Position numbers and translations under genes: made by a program
Notes under the pieces: model-generated
Told to the model about the DNA's origin: nothing
The model's database searches: none
What the model saw: only the letters and a program-made list of their open reading frames with translations
NCBI GenBank assembly: GCA_013339895.1
Contig: JABACO010000002.1
Location: 3,119,996-3,183,995, forward strand
Source of the DNA: Ephydatia muelleri
Taxonomy: Eukaryota; Porifera; Demospongiae; Spongillida; Spongillidae
Direction of reading: 5' to 3'
DNA length: 64,000 nucleotides
Shown: one piece after another, positions 1 through 11,567 of the stretch
Numbering within the stretch: the first letter of the stretch is position 1
Layout: each line of letters opens with the position of its first letter

Positions 1-200
1 AGGACTACCCCAACTATCCGTACTGGTCACCATTAGTCCGGTTGGCCGTGTCCAGATGAGCCTATTGGTGTAGTAAAGAGAAGCGTGAAGTGTGTGTGGT
101 TGTGTGGTGTGGACCTCGAGGTGCGTACGAGCTAGCTAGCTCCCTGAACGTGCTGTCTTTCCATTAACTATTAATTATTTCTTTTCTTTAGAACATAAAA
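1..200 (+). promoter_or_regulatory. 5' flank and 5' leader of kelch-Roc gene copy 1
   Basis: This stretch is almost identical to 59679-59879, the flank of kelch gene copy 3, so promoter and leader were duplicated together with the coding exon. A pyrimidine-rich tract followed by TTTAG lies about 10 bases before the ATG at 201. This suggests an intron in the 5' leader whose acceptor sits next to the start codon. No TATA box is evident. Confidence 0.45.
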
Positions 201-3200
201 ATGTTGAGTTTCGCAACTTGTGCGAAAGTACCTGTGCCAGGTGGTCGAGGAGTGTGGGGTGGTGGTCTAGTGGAGGTGGAGGGTAGGGTTGTGTGGGGAG
301 GAGGATATGGAGGAGGAGTGCACATGTTGGATGAGGTGCGGTCTAAGTGGAGTAGAGTGGCTGATGATCGTGAGTTGTGGGGCACACTAGCTGTGTGCGG
401 AGGAAGGCTGGTGTGGGTTGGAGGTGAGAAGGGTGATGTGAAGAGTAAGGAGGTGAAGGAGTTGAGAGGAGGGAGATGGTCCGCCATGCCAGACATGTTG
501 GTAGGGTGTGGGTGGTCCTGTGTACTAAGCGTTAGTGGAGGTGGTATGGTGGTGATGGGAGGGTATGGTGATGGATGGAGGCCCTTGAATGATGTTCAGG
601 TGTTTGATGGCGGGACACAGACCTGGCACAGAGGACCATCACTTCCTAAGCCATGTAGGGCCATGTCAGCAGTGGTTCATGGGGACCTGGTCTTCGTGAT
701 GGGAGGCTTTGGCATGGGCAGAGCAGTGTGGTGTGCCGACATCCGTGACCTGGTGAGCCACTGAGCATTGTGTAGCATCTCTGTCCCTTTGTTTAGCGTG
801 TGTGTAGCTGACGCGCGGACACACACCACGCTACTACACACTCACACGTATACACCTACGAGTCCACGCTCAACGTGAACCTACGTAGACAGCCTACACA
901 CACGCACACACTAGACGTGGATGCGCGTGTCTCTGCGATGGGGAGACGCGCGCACGCGAAGCGTCTCCATCGCCCACACACCACGGACGCGCTGACGTTG
1001 AAGCTGTGACTGCGTTGTGTGGTGTGTGTGCTTCATGGCTCTCGTGCACACTATTGTACACACATGGCTGCCTGTAGTGACACACACCACACACAGATGT
1101 CTTAACTGCATGCAGCATGTGTATGTGTACATACCATACAGATGCACACACACATGTAGCTACATCACATGTACTGGTGCACATGCTCCAAATGTGTGTG
1201 CACACTCACATGACCACACATGACACATCTCCACCTATTTCCACCACACACATGTGCACACACATTCACAAGACTACTGCACACACCCATGACTCACAGC
1301 AATCCATTTGGAGGCAGTTACCAGATGTACCATACTGCTGGTCATCTGTATGTGTGGTTGAAGGTGTGCTGCTTGCGTTTGGAGGTGCAGAAGAGGATAA
1401 GTATGGATCAAAGACTTCTTCCATCTATGGCCTCCATGGTGGTGATAAAAAGTGGAAGCATGTGGGAGACATGCCATTTGCATGTTCCTTGGTGGATACA
1501 CTGTTGCTGTCTGATGGAGCCCTGTTGATGGTTGATGGCCGTACTCAACAGGTCTTGAGGATTACTGTGCAAGGTAAATATTCTATTTACTGTATTTGAA
1601 TTAATGCTACTGCTTTCAGGTCTTGCTAAGCTCTTCCCCATCACACCAACTGTAAAGAAGACCGGGAAAAGCCAAAAAGAAGCAGATGAAAGGTATGGGG
1701 AATATGAGGGAACATTGGGTGAGGGTACTTGGTGAAGTGGGCTGGTTGTAACACTCCAACTTGTGATGTGACATTAATGTATGTTGGCTGACTGTGCTTG
1801 AAGTTATGTTGTGTTTTGTGCATGTCTATTGGAACAATCTACGTTCAGAAATGACTGCTTCCACTATTATGTGAGTAACATGTAGGTATGGTACACCGTC
1901 ATGACAAAGGTGCCTCACTGGTGAACCGTTCAGCACAGCAGTTGTGTTTCAATTAGTGTAAGGGTGGAAGAGTTTCTTTTGATAACGCTAATGTATGTGT
2001 TGTGGTTGCAATGAAGGGTGTGTGTGTACTGATGCCAATATGAAAGGAGATGTGATCATATTTGTGTGATTTTTTCAACAGGCTCTATGAGGAAGCCATG
2101 AGCAAGGGATATGTGGAAACTTCAGTGATCAAGTGTCTCATCCTTGGAGCAGCCGGTGTTGGCAAGACTCACCTCAAACACCTCCTTCTCAAGAAGGACC
2201 CTCCAGGGCAACGTGTCAGTACAGGACTGGCTGACAACCCTGTTCGAGCCATCTCCTTCACACTGGCATGTGTGGTTGGTCAAGAGGAGGATGACTGGTT
2301 TGTGGTTGAAGATGACCAGGCACTGCTAAGGGTTGTGGGTGGTACCATCAGAGATGGTGGTGTATCCATGGCAACATCCTTGGAAGAGGTGGTTAGCAGT
2401 TTCCCAAAGATGACCATTCATGTGTCTAGTGATGGAGCTGGTGCAGTTCACCCTGACCCCACACCTGCCCGTGTCAATACTACCATGGATTACCGGCCAA
2501 CAGAGCAGGACTGCATCCATAGAGGAGGAGCTGATTCATCACATCAACCACTCCTCAGGTAAAGAGATGGTTCAGAGTTATCTTACTTAACCTGTACAAA
2601 TCTCTCTGTACATAGACAAGAAGAAAATGTTTGGTGTGAAGTGGATTCATTTTATTGACAGTGGAGGTCAACTTCAATACCATGATATCCTTCCATTGTT
2701 CGTTCAGAAACCTGCTGTGGCCATATTTGTATTAAACCTTTCAGAAGAACTGTCCCATCAACCAACCATCGAGTACTATGGAGCGGATGGCAAGCCAGTG
2801 AGTAGACCGTATCGATCATCTCTCTCACACAAACAGATCCTTCAGCACTGTCTCGGAGCAATGTGCTCACAGGATGCTCGACCTCTGATCATCACCGTGG
2901 GAACACACCGAGATGCTGCAGATAGGTGCTCAGAATCCATCGAAGAGAAAAGCCAAAAGCTCAAGGCATTACTGGATGCAGGCAGTTTTCCGCATAGTGT
3001 ACAACGGAGAGGAGTTAGAAGAAGTGATATTTGCTGTGAACGGGAAAACCCCTCGGGACGAGGACAGACATGTTGCTAAGGTACTCAGAGAAGAAATAAT
3101 ATCTGTGTGCCCACAGCCAATAAGGATGCCTATAGCATGGTTTGGGCTGGAGGTTCTTCTCCAACGGTCTTCCCATGATGGCATCTTGAGCCTTGTAGAA

Positions 3201-4532
3201 TGTCAAGGGTGTGCTAAAAGGTTGCACATCGAGGGAGATGCATTCTCTGCTGCCTTGCACTATCTTGTCCACAACAACGTGTTCTTACATTACCCAGAGG
3301 TTCTTCCCCAGACAGTGTTCTGTGATCCCCAGGTTGTCCTCACCAAGGTGTCTGAAATAGTGGAGTACCACCACAAGCTGTTGCATAGTCCGGCTGGGGG
3401 CGTGGCAGCTAAGGGGGATCTGGTCAAGTTCAGGGATCATGGACTGTTGTCAGTGGAGCTCCTGAACAAGTTTTCAAAGCATTACGCAGAAGGTCTGTTC
3501 ACTCCACACGATCTGTTGAAGTTATTGGTGAGTGTTGGAGCGATTGCTATGGTCGGAGATGAGGGTATTGAGTACTTGATGCCGGCTCTGCTGCCCCATC
3601 TGGACTCTGGCCAAGTGACCAAGTACTGTCAACCAGGTACCTCACTGATAATCATGCCCTCCCAAGGCTGTATTCCTAGTGGTCTGTTCTGCTGTCTTGT
3701 GGCCCAGCTTTTATCCCCAACCAACCATTCACCTTGGAAGGTGTGCATGGAAAGGGACAAGCCATTATCTTTATATCGCAACTGCATCACTTTTCAGCTC
3801 AAGCACACAACAGAACTGGTGACCCTAGTTGACATGTTCTCTTACATTCTGTTACATATTGACACCATGTCCAGTGAAGTGTGTAGGGAGGTGAGAGGTT
3901 GTGTTCACAGTGGCATCAAGAGTGCATGTGGAATACTCAAGTACCAAGGTGTCCAGTTTGAAGATGCCTTCATGTGTGCAGGAGTCCAGTTGCACCTCAG
4001 ACCCTCCCCATTTAGCTACAGTTGTGTCGGAGAAGAAATGGAAATGTAGCATTCTTGGGCGTCAGTGTGGAGATCTGTGTGAGGGTCAGTTAATGTGGTT
4101 TGGTGAGAGTGTTGTCACAAAAGATCCCAGTGCAACAGGTGGGTAATGTGTGTGTGTGGTAGATCATGTGATCACAATCTGTTTCATCTAGGTACACTTC
4201 CTGTGTCCTTGGACAGTGAGCCATCATTACAGCACCTCATGGAGAAAGTAGCAGCTCTGATTCCAAGCAAGTGTTGGGCTGTTGGATTTCAACTTGGCCT
4301 CGCAACAGCTGAGCTTCAGGCAATATGTCCACAACACCAAGGCCTGGAGAACCACCACAGAGCATTTGGTGAGATATTTGATGTGTGGAGGAGACGAGGG
4401 TCACCCCCTTACACCTGGAGGACATTGACTGGTGTGTTGAGAAGTGCCAGTGTTGGTGAAGTCCTGTTATCAGAGCAGTTGACCTCCTGGATCACACACA
4501 GTGGTCCCTCAAATTCAAATAACAGCATCTAA
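201..4532 (+). CDS. Kelch-repeat / Roc-like GTPase / COR-like / Death domain protein, copy 1 (three 1-base insertions)
   Basis: Six exons fit GT-AG rules and codon phase: 201-752, 1300-1573, 1620-1692, 2082-2558, 2616-4138 and 4192-4532. Exons 1-2 encode about five kelch blades (recurrent double glycines, for example near residues 75, 121, 169 and 213). A lysine-rich linker is followed by a P-loop, GAAGVGKT, early in exon 4. Exon 5 has a switch-II-like DSGGQ, a G4-like GTHRD, then a COR-like winged-helix region (IAWFGLEVLLQ, then VFCDPQVVL). Exon 6 is a Death fold, including PPYTWRTLTGVL. The architecture suggests a cytoplasmic sensor with a GTPase switch and a Death adaptor-binding tail; that role is inferred. 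Compared with copy 2, this copy has one extra base near 2491-2496, 2986-2994 and 3984, each breaking frame. It is therefore a pseudogene or carries assembly errors. The ATG was chosen for its position just after the leader acceptor, shared with copy 3. Confidence 0.82.
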
Positions 4533-5391
4533 TCAGATCATGTGCCTCATGTAACTGTGCACACTGGCCACACATCCACATGTTGTATTCTGTAGGCATA
4601 TAGTGTGTGTGCTTTGCGCTTTGTTTACTAGATATCTTATGTACTGTACAACTTTGTATTACATAATGATGTCATAAAGTTCACTTTATATGTTGTGGTT
4701 CGATGGGCATGGCATGAGGGCCCATGGTGTCATGAGACTCCAGTTGAAACCCATGCTATTGCTAGTTGATGAATATGTGATGGCTGTACAGAGCTCAGTG
4801 GCTCATGTGGATACACTTTTGCTGCCACTTAGGAAAATAGCCTACATGTACCTCACATGTGAGCTGTTTGGTTACATCAACATGTAGCAGGCAAGGTATT
4901 TCACCACGTTTCCATAGCAACACAGAAACATCATAAGCCCCATTCTGGTTGTGATGCATATTGGATAATTCCTCTACACGATGCCACTGCAAACACCTGC
5001 TACAGTTGGGTCAGGGGAAATTTGACCTCACAAGGTTGTTCTATGTAGCAGTGAACACGTGTGTTTGTGTGTGTGTGGTGTGTTTCTGTGAGTGATCGAT
5101 GTCATGTTAAATTTTCACATGCAGCTCCCCTATGGAGTCTGCCGTCTTATTCATTGGTTACTAGCTGCTGCCAAGATTCCTTGAACCAGCTGGTCTACTC
5201 TGGTCAAGACCACACCACTGGCACCATGACCTGTGCTCTGATTTCTTTGTGTAAGCCAATCGAGTTATAAATTATAACTTTTTTTTTTTTTTCATGGAGA
5301 CGTATCATAGCTTGCAAATGTCTCCTTTGTAGCGCGGTCAGGACAGCGCATACGTTACTGAACCTGGTACCACGTGATGCCGAACCCCCGC
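4533..5391. other. Intergenic, no supported gene
   Basis: Sequence downstream of kelch gene copy 1. No exon with coherent splice signals or recognisable protein was found. A poly-T run lies near 5280-5292. The last bases before the gap (5338-5391) do not resemble kelch gene sequence, so the counterpart of this region in copy 2 cannot be identified. Confidence 0.5.
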
Positions 5392-6391
5392 NNNNNNNNN
5401 NNNNNNNNNNNNNNNNNNNNNNNNNNNNNNNNNNNNNNNNNNNNNNNNNNNNNNNNNNNNNNNNNNNNNNNNNNNNNNNNNNNNNNNNNNNNNNNNNNNN
5501 NNNNNNNNNNNNNNNNNNNNNNNNNNNNNNNNNNNNNNNNNNNNNNNNNNNNNNNNNNNNNNNNNNNNNNNNNNNNNNNNNNNNNNNNNNNNNNNNNNNN
5601 NNNNNNNNNNNNNNNNNNNNNNNNNNNNNNNNNNNNNNNNNNNNNNNNNNNNNNNNNNNNNNNNNNNNNNNNNNNNNNNNNNNNNNNNNNNNNNNNNNNN
5701 NNNNNNNNNNNNNNNNNNNNNNNNNNNNNNNNNNNNNNNNNNNNNNNNNNNNNNNNNNNNNNNNNNNNNNNNNNNNNNNNNNNNNNNNNNNNNNNNNNNN
5801 NNNNNNNNNNNNNNNNNNNNNNNNNNNNNNNNNNNNNNNNNNNNNNNNNNNNNNNNNNNNNNNNNNNNNNNNNNNNNNNNNNNNNNNNNNNNNNNNNNNN
5901 NNNNNNNNNNNNNNNNNNNNNNNNNNNNNNNNNNNNNNNNNNNNNNNNNNNNNNNNNNNNNNNNNNNNNNNNNNNNNNNNNNNNNNNNNNNNNNNNNNNN
6001 NNNNNNNNNNNNNNNNNNNNNNNNNNNNNNNNNNNNNNNNNNNNNNNNNNNNNNNNNNNNNNNNNNNNNNNNNNNNNNNNNNNNNNNNNNNNNNNNNNNN
6101 NNNNNNNNNNNNNNNNNNNNNNNNNNNNNNNNNNNNNNNNNNNNNNNNNNNNNNNNNNNNNNNNNNNNNNNNNNNNNNNNNNNNNNNNNNNNNNNNNNNN
6201 NNNNNNNNNNNNNNNNNNNNNNNNNNNNNNNNNNNNNNNNNNNNNNNNNNNNNNNNNNNNNNNNNNNNNNNNNNNNNNNNNNNNNNNNNNNNNNNNNNNN
6301 NNNNNNNNNNNNNNNNNNNNNNNNNNNNNNNNNNNNNNNNNNNNNNNNNNNNNNNNNNNNNNNNNNNNNNNNNNNNNNNNNNNNNNNNNNN
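5392..6391. other. Assembly gap (1000 N)
   Basis: Exactly 1000 N, a placeholder length. It separates two copies of the same gene in opposite orientation and removes most of the Death exon of copy 2. Reading frames drawn across it are meaningless. Confidence 0.99.
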
Positions 6392-9300
6392 CCCACCATC
6401 TCGTACTTGTGAGGAATCACAGCTGCTACTTTCTCCATGAGGTGCTGTAATGATGGCTCACTGTCCAAGGTCACAGGAAGTGTACCTAGATGAAACAGAT
6501 AGTGATCACATGATCTACCCCACACACACATTACCCACCTGTTGCACTGGGATCTTTTGTGACAACACTCTCACCAAACCACATCAACTGACCCTCACAC
6601 AGATCTCCACACTGACGCCCAAGAATGCTACATTTCCATTTCTTCTCTGACACAACTGTTGCTAAATGAGGAGGGTCGGAGGTGCAACTGGCTCCTGCAC
6701 ACATGAAGGCATCTTCAAACTGGACACCTTGGTACTCGAGTACTCCACATGCACTCTTGATGCCACTGTGAACACAATCTCTCACCTCCCTACACACTTC
6801 ACTGGACATGGTGTCAATATGTAACAGAATGTAAGAGAACATGTCAACTAGGGTCACCAGTTCTGTTGTGTGCTTGAGCTGAAAAGTGATGCAGTTGCGA
6901 TACAAAGATAATGGCTTGCCCCTTTCCATGCACACCTTCCAAGGTGAATGGTTGGTTGGGGATAAAAGCTGGGCCACAAGACAGCAGAACAGACCACTAG
7001 GAATACAGCCTTGGGAGGGCATGATTATCAGTGAGGTACCTGGTTGACAGTACTTGGTCACTTGGCCAGAGTCCAGATGGGGCAGCAGAGCCGGCATCAA
7101 GTACTCAATACCCTCATCTCCGACCATAGCAATCGCTCCAACACTCACCAATAACTTCAACAGATCGTGTGGAGTGAACAGACCTTCTGCGTAATGCTTT
7201 GAAAACTTGTTCAGGAGCTCCACTGACAACAGTCCATGATCCCTGAACTTGACCAGATCCCCCTTAGCTGCCACACCCCCAGCCGGACGATACAACAGCT
7301 TGTGGTGGTACTCCACTATTTCAGACACCTTGGTGAGGACAACCTGGGGATCACAGAACACAGTCTGGGGAAGAACCTCTGGGTAATGTAAGAACACGTT
7401 GTGGTGGACAAGATAGTGCAAGGCAGCAGAGAATGCATCTCCCTCGATGTGCAACCTTTTAGCACACCCTTGGCATTCTACAAGGCTCAAGATGCCATCA
7501 TGGGAAGACCGTTGGAGAAGAACCTCCAGTCCAAACCACGCTATAGGCATCTTTATTGGCTGTGGGCATACAGATATTATTTCTTCTCTGAGTACCTTAG
7601 CAACACGTCTGTCCTCGTCCCGAGGGGTTTTCCCATTCACAGCAAATATCACTTCTTCTAGCTCCTCTCCGTTGTACACTATCCAAAAACTGCCTGCATC
7701 CAGTAATGCCTTGAGCTTTTGGCTTTTCTCTTCGATGGATTCTGAGCACCTATCTGCAGCATCTCGGTGTGTTCCCACGGTGATGATCAGAGGTCGAGCA
7801 TCCTGTGAGCACATTGCTCCGAGACAGTGCTGAAGGATCTGTTTGTGTGAGAGAGATGATCGATACGGTCTACTCACTGGCTTGCCATCCGCTCCATAGT
7901 ACTCGATGGTTGGTTGATGGGACAGTTCTTCTGAAAGGTTTAATACAAATATGACCACAGCAGGTTTCTGAACGAACAATGGAAGGATATCATGGTATTG
8001 AAGTTGACCTCCACTGTCAATAAAATGAATCCACATCACACCAAACATCTTCTTCTTGTCTATGTACAGAGAGATTTGTACAGGTTAAGTAAGATAACTC
8101 TGAACCATCTCTTTACCTGAGGAGTGGTTGAAGTGATGAATCAGCTCCTCCTCTATGGATGCAGTCCTGCTCTGTTGGTCGGAATCCATGGTAGTATTGA
8201 CACGGGCAGGTGTGGGGTCAGGGTGAACTGCACCAGCTCCATCACTAGATACATGAATGGTCATCTTTGGGAAACTGCTAACCACCTCTTCCAAGGATGT
8301 TGCCATGGATACACCACCATCTCTGATGGTACTACCCACAACCCTTAGCAGTGCCTGGTCATCTTCAACCACAAACCAGTTGTCATCCTCTTGACCTACC
8401 ACACCCGCCAGTGTGAAGGAGATGGCTCGAACAGGGTTGTCAGCCAGTCCTGTACTGACACGTTGCCCTGGAGGGTCCTTCTTGAGAAGGAGGTGTTTGA
8501 GGTGAGTCTTGCCAACACCGGCTGCTCCAAGGATGAGACACTTGATCACTGAAGTTTCCACATATCCCTTGCTCATGGCTTCCTCATAGAGCCTGTTGAA
8601 AAAATCACACAAATATTATCACATCTCCTTTCATATTGGCATCAGTACACACATACCCTTCATTGCAACCACAACACATACACTAGCGTTATCAAATAAA
8701 ACTCTTCCACCCTTACACTAATTGAAACACAACTGCTGTGCTGAACGGTTCACCAGTGAGGCACCTTTGTCATGACAGTGTACCATACCTACATGTTACT
8801 CACATAATAGTGGAAGCAGTCATTTCTGAACGTAGATTGTTCCAGTATACGTGCACAAAACTGCACCAGAATAGTGAACGTTACAAATGATCAGTAACTT
8901 CAAGCACAGTCAGCCAACATACATTAATGTCACGAATATTACAACCAGCCCACTTCACCAAGTACCCTCACCCAATCCTCTATCCACTGTATCCCTGTTC
9001 CCTCATATTCCCCATACCTTTCATCTGCTTCTTTTTGGCTTTTCCCGGTCTCCTTTACAGTTGGTGTGATGGGGAAGAGCTTAGCGAGACCTGAAAGTAG
9101 TAGCATTAATTCAAATCCAGTAAATAGAATATTTACCTTGCACAGTAATCCTCAAGACCTGTAGAGTATCGCCATCAACCACCAACAGGGCTCCATCAGA
9201 CAGCAACAGTGTATCCACCAAGGAACATGCAAATGGCATGTCTCCCACATGCTTCCACTTTTTATCATCACCATGGAGGCCATAGATCGAAGAAGTCTTC

Positions 9301-10331
9301 TTTAATCCATAGTTGTCCTCTTCTGCACCTCCAATTGCAAGCAGCACACCTTCACCCACACATACTGATGAGAAGTAGAATGGTACATCTGGTAACTGCC
9401 TCCAAATGGATTGCTGTGAGTCATGGGTGTGTGCAGTAGTCTTGTGAATGTGTGTGCACATGTGTGTGGTGGAAATAGGTGGAGATGTGTCATGTGTGGT
9501 CATGTGAGTGTGCACACACATTTGGAGCATGTGCACCAGTACATGTGATGTAGCTACATGTGTGTGTGCATCTGTATGGTATGTACACATACACGTGCTG
9601 CATGCAGTTAAGACATCTGAGTGTGGTGTGTGTCACTACAGGCAGCCATGTGTGTACAATAGTGTGCACGAGAGCCATGAAGCACACACACCACACAACG
9701 CAGTCGCAGTGTCTGTGGTGTGTGGGCGATGGAGGCGCTTCACGTGCGCGCGTCTCTCCATCGCAGAGACACGCGCATCCACGTCTAGTGTGTGCGTGTA
9801 TGTAGGCTGTCTACGTAGGTTCACGTTGAGCGTGGACTGTGGCGTGTGTGCGCGTGAGTGTGTAGTAGCGTGGTGTGTGTCCGCGCGTCAGCTACACACA
9901 CGCTAAACAAAGGGACAGAGATGCTCAGTGGCTCACCAGGTCACGGATGTCGGCACACCACACTGCTCTGTCCATGCCCCAACCTCCCATCACGAAGACC
10001 AGGTCCCCATGGACCACTGCTGACATGAGGCCACATGGCTCAGGAAGTGATGGTCCTCTGTGCCAGGTCTGTGTCCCGCCATCAAACACCTGAACATCAT
10101 TCAACCTCCCTCCATCACCTCCCCCTCCCATCACCACCATACCACCTCCACTGACACTTACTACACAGGACCAATAACACCCTACCAACATGTCTGGCAT
10201 GACGGACCATCTCCCTCCTCTCAACTCCTTCACCTCCTTACTATACACACCAACATCCTTCAAACCTCCAACCCACACCAGCCTTCCTCCGCACACAGCT
10301 AGTGTGCCCCCCACCTCACCACCATTAGTCA
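6392..10331 (-). CDS. Kelch / Roc-like GTPase / COR-like / Death protein, copy 2 (5' truncated, 3' in gap)
   Basis: Exons on the minus strand: 10331-9937 (partial), 9413-9137, 9090-9018, 8592-8117, 8059-6539 and 6485-6392 (partial). The Roc-COR exons read open throughout: P-loop GAAGVGKT, DSGGQ, GTHRD and the COR-like tail. This makes copy 2 the reference for the frameshifts in copy 1. Exon lengths equal those of copy 1 once the extra bases are discounted (476, 1521 and 73); exon 2 is one codon longer. The first 55 or so codons are missing. At about 10331 the coding sequence runs into a hAT terminal fragment and a long G-run, so the apparent in-frame proline-rich N-terminus is accidental. The first Death residues, IPHKYEMV, differ from copy 1 (IPSKCWAV). 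With no start exon and its tail unsequenced, its activity is unknown. Confidence 0.8.
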
Positions 10332-10392
10332 TTAGGCTAGGGGCCCGAGAAAATTTTTTGCCCCGGGCCCGGGCTGGCTCTTGGCGGCCCTG
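10331..10392 (-). mobile_element. Solo terminal fragment of hAT family 1
   Basis: About 62 bases matching, in reverse complement, the ends at 33417 and 49061. All share a hAT-like terminus beginning CAGGGCCGCCAAGAG. The piece abuts truncated kelch exon 1 of gene copy 2 on one side and a G-run (to about 10425) on the other. It marks the breakpoint that removed the gene's 5' end. Confidence 0.65.
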
Positions 10393-10430
<38 letters not shown>

Positions 10431-11107
10431 ATTATTCCCACAGATGGCTACTTAATATTCATGAATGAATATTAAGCAGCCATCTGTACGTAGTAATGCC
10501 AGTTATCCGTGGTACAGCTACCACGCAATTGAACATCGTAACAGTAAGGGCAGTACATGCAGGAACGAGAAATAAAAACACGGCATATTATTAATGATTT
10601 ATACCGGGTGGGTGCGGGAGTGGGGTACTACTTCCGCCCCAGCCAGGGGGTATGGGCGAGCTCTGCAAGCTCTCCCATCGGGGTCTGGAGCAGAGCCCCA
10701 TAAGCTCTGCAAATGTATCATTTGAAGTCAAGAAACCCCTTTCATTTGGCTGTTTTACCTGATGGTGACAGTAGGGCCAACTATTTTGGAACGGTTGGAA
10801 TTCTGGAGCACTAACTTTGGAACAGTGTCCCTGCTCAGTTATACCACTGATGTTTTGAAAAGGGTGGGACGATACATGCACACTCTTAATTCTCTGTCCA
10901 TCTCGTTGGCCCTCAGCAGTACTAGTCCCATACATGTTATGATGCCTACATACTGCTGAATACGAATAGAAGCATGCCCTCTTGGCAGACTTGCATTTTG
11001 CACAATTAATTGCAGGCATTTTGCACAATTACAGGCACAGAGCCATAATCCTTTTCGCTCCCCATTGTGAAAACAAAGACTTCTCACGCACGAAAGCATA
11101 CGCAATT
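10393..11107. repeat. Composite repeat block B (G-run, hairpin, GC-rich module)
   Basis: The block starts with a G-run, then a 48-base hairpin (10440-10487), then a module with an ACCGGGT motif and a GC-rich segment (10600-10720), then a 300-base tail. Inverted or direct homologues lie at 32000-32630 and 48370-49060, with partial copies at 39420-39590 and 40310-40500. Open frames in it are conserved only as far as the DNA is. No protein family was recognised. Confidence 0.6.
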
Positions 11108-11567
11108 AGGGTGTGTAACCTTTTTTTTTTTTTATTAAAATCGATTATTTGGACTATGAAAAAAAGTGTAAGCGATTTTAGCAAATTGCAAATCGGTTCA
11201 TACAATCGATTTTGGCATTTGCCAGCGATTACCTAGGTTTTTCTGATGTTAATATTGGCACGTAAATCATAGTTACTCAGTCCAGTTTTTTGTGGATGCT
11301 ATTCATTTTAGTTTATAGGGAAAATGTACATGTATATGTTTAGCCGACATAATGTAAAATTAGTAACAAAATCGCTGTAGGTATACGTTGAGCGCGAGTC
11401 AATCGAAAATAAACGACATTTTAAATAAACGACATAACATTCTACGACAATGAAATTTAAACAGGCATTACGCACTATTGTATGCTCAACTGACAAATAG
11501 TCATTAGTAACAAAATAGGTAATCGCGATTAACCTACAAAACCTGCATGAAATCGGTTACACACCCT
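11108..11567. mobile_element. 460-bp non-autonomous element with AGGGTGTGTAACC ends
   Basis: Both ends read AGGGTGTGTAACC in inverted orientation (13-base terminal inverted repeats). The interior is AT-rich and non-coding. Related copies begin at about 36243 (split by insertions, with its other end near 40283) and at 54978 (truncated near 55145). No clean target-site duplication is visible because the flanks belong to a larger repeated unit. Confidence 0.6.

Noticed and set aside
894-1223. Several 70-100-codon frames rich in C, H, T and V
   Set aside because: They lie in CA/TG-rich intron 1 of the kelch gene and recur in the other copies without codon conservation.
5338-6531. Reading frames across runs of N
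   Set aside because: The N tract carries no information. The same applies at 17478-19005 and 60695-62188.
9925-10428. Polyproline N-terminus on kelch gene copy 2
   Set aside because: Created by the G-run and hAT terminus. It does not match exon 1 of the other copies.
10591-11028. 145-codon minus-strand frame shared with 32195-32488 and 48579-48872
   Set aside because: It is conserved only with the whole repeat block and breaks differently in each copy. No domain recognised.
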